Assembly: GCA_016292545.1 (NCBI GenBank)
Contig: JAEDIG010000015.1
Location: 1 to 28,542 of the forward strand
Source: Bacteroidaceae bacterium
GTDB lineage: Bacteria; Bacteroidota; Bacteroidia; Bacteroidales; Bacteroidaceae
DNA length: 28,542 nt
Direction of reading: 5' to 3'
The position numbers were made by a program, and so were the translations under genes. Under the pieces are notes generated by a model. That model had not been told where the DNA came from, made no database searches, and worked only from the letters and a program-made list of their open reading frames with translations. Every line of letters begins with the position of its first letter. The first letter of the stretch is position 1. Positions 1 to 8,257 of this stretch are shown here, one piece after another.

Positions 1-2598
1 AAGCTGGTGTATGTTGGAGAAGCGCTGGCCTTGGAACTCAATTTCATAGTAGTCCGCATTGGCCACTTCTTTCCATTCGGGCATGAGGCTGTAGGCCTGG
101 CGTTCCTCTTCGGTGATTTTGCTGCTGGGTGTCTGGAGGGCTCCGTGGCTCTTCAGGAAATGTCCGGCCTGCTGCAGCTGGATGTTCTTGATGGCTACCT
201 GGATGTCGTTTTCTGTCACATCGGTCTGTGCCAGATGGATCATCAATGCTTCGCAGTCCATGTATGTGGTGTTCTCCTTTCCGTAGTAGTAGCTGTTGGG
301 TGTCTGTGTCCAGGTCTGGTAATCGTTCACACGTAACAGTTTCACTTTCTTCCCTTTCACGGAAACGGTCAGCTTGCCAGGTTCCTGGCTGCAATAGATG
401 CGCAGGCGTGTGCTCTTGGCTGGCTCATAGCCTTCGTAGCTGCCTTTGGCGGGGAGCACCTTCAGTGTGTATTGTCCTTTGGCGTCCATTGTCTGTTCAA
501 TGGCTGTGGTCACGCAGGCTCCGCCCAGATAGGCTTGTGTCTTGCCGTCATCGTCATATTCGGTGAAGGACTGGGTGCCCAGGCCGGGGTAGAGGTCATA
601 GATGCGCAGGTGGACATCTGTTTCAGCTGGTGTGTTGGTGGATATATGGGTGGGAATGATGGAGCCTCTGCGCACGAGGATGGGCAGTTTCCACAAGGGT
701 GTTGCATAGTCGTTGAGGATGCAGCCGCCCTCATACACTTCGCCGGTGAAATAGTCTATCCATTCGCCCTTGGGCAGATAGATGCCGTCGCGCACATCGT
801 TTCCGTCCTTGTCGGCACGGGTTTCCTTGTAGATGGGGGCCACCAGGATGGACGGACCATACAGGAACTGGTATTGTGTGGAACGCCCCAGGGTGTAAGG
901 GTTCTGCTCCTCCAGCATCATGGCACGCATGATGGGCAGACCGTCTACGGCCTCGCGCGCGGTACTATATGTATATGGCATCAGCCGGCTCTTGAGTTTC
1001 AGGTACCAGCGGTTGATGCTGGTGGCTGGTTCGCCCAATGCTTGAGGGTACTTGGGGTTGGAGCCCCATCCGTCCATGTTGAGCTGCATGGGGGTGAAGG
1101 TCTTCCATTGGAAGTCGCGCACATTGACAGGTGTATGCTTGCCACCGAAAATGCCGTCCATGTCGCTGCTGACATTGGGCTGTCCGCTCAGACCGCATCC
1201 GATATATGTGGGAATATGGAAACGGATGTATTCCCATTGTCCGCCTGTTTGGTCGCCTGTCCAGATGCCTGCATAGCGTTGTGTGCCGGCCCATCCGTCG
1301 AGTGTGATGATGAAGGGCCGGGCTTCTCCGCCGTAATAGGGCATGATGTGCGCTACATCGGTCACACCGTTGAGGCCGAAACTGTAGCCGGCACCCACCC
1401 ATGCCACATCGGTCTTCAGCACGCGCACGCCGGCATCGCGCACTTCTTTCACAATGTCGCGCTGGAGCAGGGGTTCAATGCCTTCTTTGGGATGCAGGTC
1501 GCTCTGGGTCCACAGGCCGATTTCCACGCCCTTGCTGCGTGCATAGTCGCCAAACTCCTTCAGGTTCTGGATGTTCCCGTCCAGCGTGCCTGTTTGTCCG
1601 TAGCCGGCTCCATATCCGTCGTTGGGCAAAAACCATCCCAGAGGGAAATCATTGTCGAGATAGCGGTCGATGGCAGCCCTTGCGCTGAACTGGTAGTTGT
1701 TCTTTTCACCGTTCAGGCTTTCGCGGATGCCGCCGTTGTCCTTCTGGCTTTCATTGTAGCGTTTGCCGTCTTCGTATGCCATGAAGCCTTTTTCCGACTC
1801 TGTCCAGTAGTCGCGGTTATAGGCATTGAGGTGTCCCTCGTAGAATCCGAATTTGGGCAGCAACACGGGTTGGCCGGTGATTTGATAATAGTCGTTCAGC
1901 AGTGCCCTCGCGCCTTTGTCCACCATCAGGAAGTAATCTACGTAGGTAGTGTTGTGACTGACTACCGTCTTGCCTTCCTCTCCGTGTCCGAAGTCGTATT
2001 CGCCTGGGGCGAAGGTGTGCCACATCAATCCATAGCCACGGGTGCTCCAGTAGAACGGATTGGGGCTGGCCACGCCGCCGTCGGTCCAGTTGTTGTCGTT
2101 TACAATCTTGATGACTTGGTCCTTGTGGCTGAAGCGTCCGTTCTGGCAACCGCCGCCATAGAAATAGTCGGTGGGCGACTGGCGGAAGGTTACCGTCACG
2201 TCTTTCTTCCCAAAATTGACGCCCCCTAGCTGTTCCACTACAGGTATGCCGTCCTTCTCGATGGTGAGGGCACCTGTCTGTGCGTCAATCTTCACGCGGA
2301 TGGAGTCGGTGGTGAGGACATTGCCTTCCATCTTGAGAGGTCCTACGGCCTTACGAGGATTGTCGGCCAGGATGCGTGCCTCTGGACGTGCCTCCGGGTC
2401 GCGGATGATGCCTCCTTGCGGGTCCTGGAAGACGCGGATGATACTGGGGCCATAGAAGTCGAGATACATGCGTTGGCCCTCTGGTAGGTTCACTTGTACG
2501 GTGGTGCCGTTGAGTTGCTCTACCGATTGTGCGTTCGCCTGCTGCCCGAACATAAAGGGTGCTGCAAGCGTCAGCCAAATTGATTGAACTGGTTTCAT
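1..2598 (-). CDS. Secreted glycoside hydrolase family 31 (alpha-glucosidase/alpha-xylosidase type), 3' end cut by window
   Basis: The frame is open from an ATG at 2598 to the window edge, giving 866 codons with no stop, so the C-terminus is missing. The first 25 or so residues form a signal peptide ending ANAQS, so the enzyme is exported. An N-terminal beta domain is followed by the GH31 barrel. The proposed nucleophile is D397 in the KTDVAW segment, and the acid/base is D449 in WTGDQTGG, preceded by DGWAGTQRY and followed by GLSGQPNVSSDMDG, all hallmarks of GH31. A C-terminal beta region carries SFTEYDDDGKT, typical of the GH31 distal domain. Family members hydrolyse alpha-linked glucosides, xylosides or galactosides at the non-reducing end; the substrate cannot be read from the sequence. 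No SusC/SusD genes are in view. It is transcribed divergently from the 2723 gene, from a promoter that overlaps the opposing one. Confidence 0.93.
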   Translation of the reverse strand, partial: MKPVQSIWLTLAAPFMFGQQANAQSVEQLNGTTVQVNLPEGQRMYLDFYGPSIIRVFQDPQGGIIRDPEARPEARILADNPRKAVGPLKMEGNVLTTDSIRVKIDAQTGALTIEKDGIPVVEQLGGVNFGKKDVTVTFRQSPTDYFYGGGCQNGRFSHKDQVIKIVNDNNWTDGGVASPNPFYWSTRGYGLMWHTFAPGEYDFGHGEEGKTVVSHNTTYVDYFLMVDKGARALLNDYYQITGQPVLLPKFGFYEGHLNAYNRDYWTESEKGFMAYEDGKRYNESQKDNGGIRESLNGEKNNYQFSARAAIDRYLDNDFPLGWFLPNDGYGAGYGQTGTLDGNIQNLKEFGDYARSKGVEIGLWTQSDLHPKEGIEPLLQRDIVKEVRDAGVRVLKTDVAWVGAGYSFGLNGVTDVAHIMPYYGGEARPFIITLDGWAGTQRYAGIWTGDQTGGQWEYIRFHIPTYIGCGLSGQPNVSSDMDGIFGGKHTPVNVRDFQWKTFTPMQLNMDGWGSNPKYPQALGEPATSINRWYLKLKSRLMPYTYSTAREAVDGLPIMRAMMLEEQNPYTLGRSTQYQFLYGPSILVAPIYKETRADKDGNDVRDGIYLPKGEWIDYFTGEVYEGGCILNDYATPLWKLPILVRRGSIIPTHISTNTPAETDVHLRIYDLYPGLGTQSFTEYDDDGKTQAYLGGACVTTAIEQTMDAKGQYTLKVLPAKGSYEGYEPAKSTRLRIYCSQEPGKLTVSVKGKKVKLLRVNDYQTWTQTPNSYYYGKENTTYMDCEALMIHLAQTDVTENDIQVAIKNIQLQQAGHFLKSHGALQTPSSKITEEERQAYSLMPEWKEVANADYYEIEFQGQRFSNIHQL

Positions 2599-2650
2599 GA
2601 TGTTATTTAATATTGTATGTAAAAGTGTGTAAAGCTTGCTTATATTTGGA

Positions 2651-2681
2651 CAAAGATACGGGTTTTTATTTGCACGTCAAA
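2651..2681 (-). promoter_or_regulatory. Bacteroidota-type promoter of the GH31 gene
   Basis: Read on the minus strand, TTTG (2681-2678) is followed after exactly 19 bp by TATCTTTG (2658-2651), matching the -33/-7 consensus TTTG/TAnnTTTG. Transcription would begin near 2644, giving a leader of about 46 nt before the ATG at 2598. The -33 element lies inside the spacer of the opposing promoter. Confidence 0.75.
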
Positions 2682-2699
2682 AAAAAATATCTACCTTTG
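2669..2699 (+). promoter_or_regulatory. Bacteroidota-type promoter of the 2723-7326 cluster
   Basis: TTTG at 2669-2672, a 19-bp spacer, then TACCTTTG at 2692-2699, matching the sigma-ABfr -33/-7 consensus. Transcription would begin near 2706, only about 17 nt before the ATG at 2723. It overlaps face to face with the GH31 promoter. Confidence 0.78.
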
Positions 2700-2722
2700 C
2701 ATAAAATAATTGCAATTTAACC

Positions 2723-3601
2723 ATGGATAAGAAAAGAAAAGGCATGATTATAGCCTTGGCATTTGCCATTTTGTGTGGAATTATCGGTTTTCTGGCAATC
2801 CGTATGCACAACCAGAAAAAGGAAAGCGACCAGATGCTGGAACTGGCCGAGATGGACAAGCGTGAGATGCAGAACGAATATGAGCAGTTCGCGATGCAGT
2901 ACAACGAGATGAAGACGCAAATCAAGAACGACTCTCTCGTGGCACAGTTGGAGAAGGAGCAGCAGCGCACAGAGGAACTGCTGGAGGAGCTGAAGCGTGT
3001 GAAGAGTTCCGATGCTGCTGAAATCATGCGTCTGAAAAAAGAACTGGCCACGTTGCGCAAGGTGCTCAAGAGCTTTGTGCAGCAGATTGACTCACTCAAC
3101 CGGGAAAACCAGATGCTGGCCCGGGAGAACGATAACCTGAAGACGCAAAACCAACAGGCACGTGCGCATATCAGTACGCTCAGCAACGAGAACGAAACTC
3201 TCTCGCACAAGGTGGACATCGCCGCACAACTTGATGCCTCCGGTGTGTGGATGGAAGGACGCAATAAGCGCGGAAAGGCAGCAAAGAAGATAAAGGATGT
3301 GAAGAAGTTTGCCATCGGCTTCACAATAGCCCGCAATGTGACGGCCGAGACGGGCATACGGAGCATCTATGTGCGCATTGCCACTCCAACGGGCCAGGTG
3401 CTCACACAAGGCGGCACTTTCCCCTTCGAGAACCGACAGCTGGAATTCAGCATCCGCAAGGATATAGAGTATACTGGAGAGGAGCAGACAGTCCAGGTAT
3501 GGTGGGATGTTGCCGAAACGCTGAGTGCGGGCACTTACCGTGTGGACATCTTTGCCGACGGACACAACATCGGCAGTACGACATTGGCGTTTGAAAAGTA
3601 A
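2723..3601 (+). CDS. Membrane-anchored coiled-coil protein of unknown function
   Basis: This 292-residue protein starts with a short basic head (MDKKRKG), then one hydrophobic segment at about residues 8-26 that should act as an uncleaved membrane anchor. Residues of about 33-165 are rich in E, K, Q and L with heptad spacing and almost no Gly or Pro, a long coiled coil. The last 100 or so residues look like a small beta-sandwich domain (SIYVRIATPTGQVL, TYRVDIFADGHNIG), presumably periplasmic. No enzyme motif is visible and I do not recognise a named family. It is the first gene after the promoter and lies 12 nt from trmB, so it is probably co-transcribed with it. A structural or scaffolding role in the envelope is inference only. 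Confidence 0.85.
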   Translation: MDKKRKGMIIALAFAILCGIIGFLAIRMHNQKKESDQMLELAEMDKREMQNEYEQFAMQYNEMKTQIKNDSLVAQLEKEQQRTEELLEELKRVKSSDAAEIMRLKKELATLRKVLKSFVQQIDSLNRENQMLARENDNLKTQNQQARAHISTLSNENETLSHKVDIAAQLDASGVWMEGRNKRGKAAKKIKDVKKFAIGFTIARNVTAETGIRSIYVRIATPTGQVLTQGGTFPFENRQLEFSIRKDIEYTGEEQTVQVWWDVAETLSAGTYRVDIFADGHNIGSTTLAFEK

Positions 3602-3613
3602 GGAGTTCCCCGT

Positions 3614-4378
3614 ATGAGCAAAGGAAAACTGGCAAAGTTTGCAGACATGGCACAAAACCCTTTGGTGGTGGAGTGCCCGTTTGCACGCATCCAAGAAGGT
3701 GCATTCCCGCTCCGTGGCCGCTGGCATGAGGATTTCTTCCACAACGGTAATCCCATTGTGCTGGAACTGGGCTGTGGACGTGGGGAATATACGTTGGGAC
3801 TGGCCCGCATGTGTCCCGACAAGAATTTCATCGGTGTGGACATCAAGGGTGCCCGCATGTGGACGGGGGCCCAAGAGGCCCTGCATGCAGGTATGCGAAA
3901 TGTGGGCTTCCTGCGCACACAGATTGAGTTCATCACTCATTTCTTCGCTCCGGGCGAGGTGGCCGAGATATGGCTCACCTTCAGCGATCCGCAGATGAAG
4001 AAGGCCACCAAGCGGCTCACCAGCACCTATTTTCTCCAGCGATACCGCCAGTTTATGGTGGACGGAGGACTGTGCCATCTCAAGACCGACAGCAATTTCC
4101 TGTTCACTTATACAGAGGAATTGTTGCGCGCCAACAATCTGCAGGCATTGGTGAGCACCCGCGACCTGTATGGTCAGCCTGATGCGGAAACGGCGGAGGC
4201 ACGTTCCATACAAACTTATTACGAAGGGATGTGGCTCTCGCGTGGTCTCTCCATTAAATATTTGCGCTTCGGGTTGCCCTTGGAGGGCGAACTGGTGGAG
4301 CCGGATGTGGAAATACCTCTTGATGAATACCGTAGTTACAGCCGCGACAAACGCAGCGGATGTGTGACACACAAATAG
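3614..4378 (+). CDS. trmB: tRNA (guanine-N7-)-methyltransferase
   Basis: The 254-residue protein is a class I SAM-dependent methyltransferase that makes m7G46 in the variable loop of tRNAs. The SAM-binding glycine motif ELGCGRGEYT is at residues 51-60, the acidic end of strand 2 is GVDIKGARMW (about 74-83), and the TrmB signature FSDPQMKKATKRL begins at residue 123. Bacteroidota enzymes often carry FSDP where proteobacterial ones have FPDP. The start is supported by an AGGAG-like stretch at 3601-3605, unusual in this window, and by the conserved N-terminus MSKGKLAKF. It sits 12 nt after the coiled-coil gene and 9 nt before the mrp-like gene. Confidence 0.95.
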   Translation: MSKGKLAKFADMAQNPLVVECPFARIQEGAFPLRGRWHEDFFHNGNPIVLELGCGRGEYTLGLARMCPDKNFIGVDIKGARMWTGAQEALHAGMRNVGFLRTQIEFITHFFAPGEVAEIWLTFSDPQMKKATKRLTSTYFLQRYRQFMVDGGLCHLKTDSNFLFTYTEELLRANNLQALVSTRDLYGQPDAETAEARSIQTYYEGMWLSRGLSIKYLRFGLPLEGELVEPDVEIPLDEYRSYSRDKRSGCVTHK

Positions 4379-4387
4379 TAATACAAC

Positions 4388-5488
4388 ATGACAATATATC
4401 CCAAACAGATAATGGACGCGCTGGCCACTGTGCGCTATCCCGGAACGGGCAAAAACGTGGTGGAGATGCAGATGGTGGAGGACGACCTCCGTATAGCCGG
4501 GCTGCATGTGAGTTTCACACTGATTTTTGACAAGCCCACCGATCCTTTCCTCAAGTCGATGGTGAAGGCTTGTGAGGCCGCCATCCATGCGTATGTGGGT
4601 AAGGAGGTGGAAGTGGAGGTGAATACCAAGACGCTTCAGGCTCCCCGTCCTGATTTGCCTGAACTGCTTCCGGGCGTAAAGAACATCATTGCCGTAAGTT
4701 CTGGCAAAGGTGGGGTGGGCAAAAGCACCGTGGCTGCCAATCTGGCGGTAGCGTTGGCCCGGATGGGGCATCGCGTGGGGCTTCTCGACTGTGACATTTT
4801 TGGTCCCAGCATGCCCAAGATGTTCCAGCTTTCCGATGCACGGCCCTACAGCGAGCGCATCGACGGACGTGACCTCATCATGCCTGTGGAACAGTATGGA
4901 GTGAAGGTGCTCAGCATCGGATTCTTCGTAGATGCTTCGCAGGCCACCTTGTGGAGGGGCGGCATGGCATGCAATGCCTTGAAGCAATTGATTGGCGATG
5001 CCCATTGGGGGGAACTCGACTATTTCATTCTCGACACCCCTCCCGGCACCAGCGACATTCATCTCACCCTGGTGCAAACCATTCCTATCACTGGTGCTGT
5101 CATCGTGAGCACCCCCCAGCAGGTGGCCTTGGCTGATGCGCGAAAGGGTATCAATATGTACCAGAACGAAAAGGTGAACGTACCCATTCTAGGTTTGGTG
5201 GAAAACATGTCATGGTTTACGCCAGCCGCACATCCCGATGAACGCTATTTCCTGTTCGGACGTGAGGGCGTGAAGCATTTGGCCGAAGAAATGAATGTGC
5301 CCTTGCTCGGTCAGATTCCTGTGGTGCAGAGCATCTGCCAGAATGGAGATGAAGGCACACCGGAGGCACTCGATCCTTCCAGCATCACAGGGCAGGCTTT
5401 CATGCAACTGGCCGCCCGGGTGGTTACCCAAACCGACAAGCGCAACATGGAGATGGCTCCCACGACCATTGTGGGCATTAAGAAGTGA
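4388..5488 (+). CDS. Mrp/ApbC-type P-loop ATPase, iron-sulfur cluster carrier
   Basis: This 366-residue protein has an N-terminal MIP18/DUF59 domain (about residues 5-85) followed by a ParA/MinD-like ATPase. The deviant Walker A GKGGVGKST is at 106-114, the switch region LLDCDIFGPSMPKM at 132-145, and DTPPGTSD at 216-223. Family members (Mrp, ApbC, NBP35) carry and deliver Fe-S clusters to apo-proteins. The region where ApbC proteins usually hold a CxxC pair (after VENMSWF, about residue 276) reads TPAAHPDERYFLFG and has no cysteines, so cluster binding may rely on other residues. The CobW-like GTPase follows 24 nt downstream, which suggests a metal-handling cluster. Confidence 0.93.
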   Translation: MTIYPKQIMDALATVRYPGTGKNVVEMQMVEDDLRIAGLHVSFTLIFDKPTDPFLKSMVKACEAAIHAYVGKEVEVEVNTKTLQAPRPDLPELLPGVKNIIAVSSGKGGVGKSTVAANLAVALARMGHRVGLLDCDIFGPSMPKMFQLSDARPYSERIDGRDLIMPVEQYGVKVLSIGFFVDASQATLWRGGMACNALKQLIGDAHWGELDYFILDTPPGTSDIHLTLVQTIPITGAVIVSTPQQVALADARKGINMYQNEKVNVPILGLVENMSWFTPAAHPDERYFLFGREGVKHLAEEMNVPLLGQIPVVQSICQNGDEGTPEALDPSSITGQAFMQLAARVVTQTDKRNMEMAPTTIVGIKK

Positions 5489-5491
5489 TAC

Positions 5492-5506
5492 ATTATAATA
5501 TATAAT
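5492..5506. promoter_or_regulatory. AT-rich inverted repeat before the CobW-like gene
   Basis: The 24-nt gap holds ATTATA-ATA-TATAAT, a perfect 6-3-6 inverted repeat. It ends 6 nt before the ATG. It could be a metal-regulator operator, but such AT-rich symmetry can arise by chance. Confidence 0.25.
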
Positions 5507-5512
5507 TGTATA

Positions 5513-6754
5513 ATGAAGACCAATGAAACACCCGTATTGCTGCTCACGGGTTATTTGGGCAGCGGAAAAACAACCTTGCTCAACCGAATACTCACCAACC
5601 GCCAAGGCATTCGCTTTGCGGTCATCGTGAATGATATTGGCGAGGTGAACATTGATGCCGACCTCATTCAGCGGGGCGGCATAGTGGGCCAGCAGGACGA
5701 TAGCCTTGTAGCCCTTCAGAACGGCTGTATCTGCTGCACGCTCAAGATGGACCTCCTGCAGCAACTTCACGACATCATTGCACAGCACCGTTTCGACTAT
5801 ATCGTGGTGGAGGCAAGTGGTGTGTGCGAACCAGGCCCTATCGCGCAGACCATCTGTTCCATGGGGCAGGTGAATCCCTTGTGGGCATTGGATGGGCTGG
5901 CACGGCTCGACTGCATCGTCACCGTGGTGGATGCCCTCCGTATGAAGGATGAATTTGCGAGCGGGCACAGTCTGCTCAACCAGAACCTGGATGAGGACGA
6001 TATTGAGAACCTTGTCATCCAGCAGATAGAATTCTGCAATATCGTGTTGCTGAACAAGGCTGATGAGGTGAGTGCCGACGAACTCGACCGCATCCGTCAA
6101 ATTGTGCGCGCCTTGCAGCCCAAGGCGGACATCATTGCGTGCAACTATGGGGATGTGCCATTGGATACAATCCTTCATACCAACCGTTTCGACTTTGACG
6201 ATGTAGCCACCTCTGCAGCTTGGATTGACGAGATAGAGCACCATCATGGCGACGAGGACGATGAGGATGAACATGACCACCATCATCATGACGAGGATGA
6301 TGACGAGCATGAGCATCATCACCACGATGAGGAAGGACATGAGCATCACCATCACCATCATCATCACGACCATGGGGAAACCGAGGAATATGGCATCGGC
6401 ACTTTTGTCTATTACCGCCGCCGGCCTTTCGATATGGGACGGTTTGACCATTTTGTGGCCCGCAAATGGCCCCACAGCATCATCCGTGCCAAGGGGATCT
6501 GCTATTTCAAGAGCGAATTTGACACCTGTTATGTGTTTGAGCAGGCAGGCCGTCAGGTGCAGTTGCGCAATGCTGGCCAATGGTATGCTACCATGCCCTC
6601 CGACGAATTGCAGGATATGATGGCCCATGATGCAGGCTTGTGCCGCGACTGGGACACCACTTATGGCGACCGTATGCAGAAGCTGGTGTTCATTGGCCAG
6701 CATCTCGACCGTGAGCAGTTAATCCATGATCTTGACGAATGCCTGCAGGAATGA
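5513..6754 (+). CDS. CobW/COG0523 (G3E) GTPase, metallochaperone with His-rich insert
   Basis: The 413-residue protein is a G3E GTPase of the CobW/ZNG1/YeiR group. Walker A is GYLGSGKTT (13-21), the family metal-binding CxCC motif is CICC (72-75), and the NKAD guanine-specificity motif is at 181-184. Residues 243-288 contain 23 histidines interspersed with Asp and Glu, sitting between the GTPase domain and the C-terminal CobW_C domain (from about 295, GIGTFVYYRRRPFD). His-rich tracts of this kind bind Zn, Ni or Co, and COG0523 proteins deliver or allocate such metals using GTP. Zinc is the most common client, but the metal cannot be settled here. Its stop overlaps the start of the next gene (ATGA). 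Confidence 0.93.
   Translation: MKTNETPVLLLTGYLGSGKTTLLNRILTNRQGIRFAVIVNDIGEVNIDADLIQRGGIVGQQDDSLVALQNGCICCTLKMDLLQQLHDIIAQHRFDYIVVEASGVCEPGPIAQTICSMGQVNPLWALDGLARLDCIVTVVDALRMKDEFASGHSLLNQNLDEDDIENLVIQQIEFCNIVLLNKADEVSADELDRIRQIVRALQPKADIIACNYGDVPLDTILHTNRFDFDDVATSAAWIDEIEHHHGDEDDEDEHDHHHHDEDDDEHEHHHHDEEGHEHHHHHHHHDHGETEEYGIGTFVYYRRRPFDMGRFDHFVARKWPHSIIRAKGICYFKSEFDTCYVFEQAGRQVQLRNAGQWYATMPSDELQDMMAHDAGLCRDWDTTYGDRMQKLVFIGQHLDREQLIHDLDECLQE
6239..6376 (+). repeat. Low-complexity CAT/CAC/GAC/GAG tract encoding the His/Asp/Glu-rich insert
   Basis: About 138 bp made almost entirely of His, Asp and Glu codons, encoding residues 243-288 of the CobW-like protein. The simple composition makes it prone to length change by slippage, so its length may differ between strains without shifting the frame. 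Confidence 0.85.
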
Positions 6755-7326
6755 CACTGAGAAAAGCTACCCCCAACGATGCACTGCAGGTGGCTCTCAT
6801 TGTGGCGGAAGCGCTGGGAGACCCTATCATGGAACGTTATGTGCAGTCGGGTTGTACCATACATCCCGACGATGTGAAGCGTATGGAACTGCTCATGCAG
6901 GTGGCCTCGCGCAAGGATACCCTTTACACCTGGCAGCACTGTACCTTGGCCATTGCCGACAACGGTGAGGTGGCTGGGGGGCTGATTGCTTATCCGGGCG
7001 ACGACTACCTGGTGCGCAGGGACACTACCTTTGACTTGGTGAAGCCGTTGATTCATTTCGATGTGGAACGGATGGATGCCGAGGTGCAGAGCAATGAATA
7101 TTATCTGGACAGTCTGGCCGTGTGGCCATCATTCCGTGGGCTGGGACTTGGCCGTGTGTTGATGCTGCATGGAATCGAACAGGGCCGCAGCATGGGGCGC
7201 ACCACAGTGCTGGCTTGTGCACCAGACAATACGGGAGCCCATCGCCTCTATGAGTCACTTGGGTTCAAGGATGCGGGTCCGCTCTATATATTTGGCGAGG
7301 ACTACATTCGCATGGAAACCAGATAG
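6751..7326 (+). CDS. GNAT-family N-acetyltransferase
   Basis: The start is taken as the ATG at 6751, which overlaps the TGA of the CobW-like gene (ATGA), giving 191 residues beginning MTLRKATPNDA, the usual first strand of a GNAT fold. An in-frame ATG 12 nt upstream is possible but lies inside the previous gene. Acetyl-CoA binding motif A is LAVWPSFRGLGLGRVLM, with the R-x-x-G-x-G pattern at about residue 129. The C-terminal ACAPDNTGAHRLYESLGFKD is motif B. The acceptor substrate is unknown. The overlap suggests translational coupling to the metallochaperone gene. It converges on nadK, with 4 nt between the stops. Confidence 0.9.
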   Translation: MTLRKATPNDALQVALIVAEALGDPIMERYVQSGCTIHPDDVKRMELLMQVASRKDTLYTWQHCTLAIADNGEVAGGLIAYPGDDYLVRRDTTFDLVKPLIHFDVERMDAEVQSNEYYLDSLAVWPSFRGLGLGRVLMLHGIEQGRSMGRTTVLACAPDNTGAHRLYESLGFKDAGPLYIFGEDYIRMETR

Positions 7327-7340
7327 TCCGTCATGACGGA
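7327..7340. terminator. Palindrome at a convergent gene junction
   Basis: TCCGTCATGACGGA is a perfect 14-bp palindrome that starts directly after the GNAT stop codon and runs over the nadK stop codon. It can form a 5-bp stem with a CATG loop on either strand. There is no T-run, so any terminator function would be weak or bidirectional. Confidence 0.3.
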
Positions 7341-8236
7341 TTGTCGGTGTGGGCACACCTGATGTCGCTGCCCCACATCAGTTTGGTGCGTAGTGTGCGG
7401 AACAGTGAACCTCGGCTGCGTTTCAGCACGTGTATCTGATAGGGTGCTCTGCTGATGCGCAGCCGTGTGTTTTCGTGGAGCGACTCGCTGCGGCCGTCTA
7501 TGGCCACCAGATAATTGTGGCTTCTGCTTTCCACCGAGAGCTCAATCTGCACGTCGTCGCTGAGCGTGATGGGGCGTGCGGTGAGGCTGTGGGGAGCCAC
7601 GGGCACCAGGCCCAGGATGTGGCTTTCGGGTGTCATGACCGGTCCACCCACACTCAGCGCATAGCCTGTGCTTCCTGTGGGTGTGTTGATGATGAGACCG
7701 TCTGCCTGATACGTGGTGAGGTATTCTCCGTTGATGTCCACACGGATGCTGATCATGCTGGAGTTGTCGTGTTTCAATACGGCCACCTCGTTCAAGGCAA
7801 ATGGATAGCTTTGTGGTGCTCCCCCTTCATATTCGATGTGGAGAACCGATCTTGGATCGTCGCGAAGCGTGCCTTCATATATCTGTTGGATAGCCGACTC
7901 AATCTCTTCGGGCGAAAAGTCCGCCAGAAATCCCAGCCGTCCCATGTTGATGCCCAGGATGGGAATCTCCTTGTCGCCCACGCGGCGGGCGGCTTCCAGA
8001 AATGTGCCGTCGCCACCCATACTTATCACAATGTCGGCCGCAAAGTCGTCGGAGGTGATGAGGCCGTCATACTTGGCGTCAATCTGCAGCTCGTGGACAA
8101 AAAAATCATGGAGCGGCTGGTCGATGTAGATGGCTGCATCCCATGATTGCAGCAAGGATAGGAGTTTGTATACAGCCTGTGATTTCTTTGCCTGATAAAT
8201 ATTGCCGAAAAGGGCGAATCTGAGACGTTTCTTCAT
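7331..8236 (-). CDS. nadK: NAD kinase
   Basis: The 301-residue protein phosphorylates NAD to NADP with ATP. The diagnostic GGDGT is at residues 74-78, LGINMGRLGFL at 94-104, the NE pair at 149-150, and the glycine-rich TPTGSTGYALS at 185-195, all in the standard order and spacing. Length is normal for bacterial NadK. The start MKKRLRFALFGN, where the first beta strand follows immediately, is the natural one. It is divergent from pdxJ with 78 bp between the starts and convergent with the GNAT gene. Confidence 0.96.
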   Translation of the reverse strand: MKKRLRFALFGNIYQAKKSQAVYKLLSLLQSWDAAIYIDQPLHDFFVHELQIDAKYDGLITSDDFAADIVISMGGDGTFLEAARRVGDKEIPILGINMGRLGFLADFSPEEIESAIQQIYEGTLRDDPRSVLHIEYEGGAPQSYPFALNEVAVLKHDNSSMISIRVDINGEYLTTYQADGLIINTPTGSTGYALSVGGPVMTPESHILGLVPVAPHSLTARPITLSDDVQIELSVESRSHNYLVAIDGRSESLHENTRLRISRAPYQIHVLKRSRGSLFRTLRTKLMWGSDIRCAHTDNPS

Positions 8237-8257
8237 ATTTTATTTCGTTTGAGGGGA

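Noticed and set aside
472..2229. A 585-codon open frame on the plus strand
   Set aside because: It is the antisense shadow of the GH31 gene. The minus-strand frame has a signal peptide and all GH31 motifs, while the plus-strand product resembles nothing.
3092..5077. A 661-codon open frame on the minus strand across the coiled-coil, trmB and mrp genes
   Set aside because: It spans several well-supported plus-strand genes and is explained by their codon bias.
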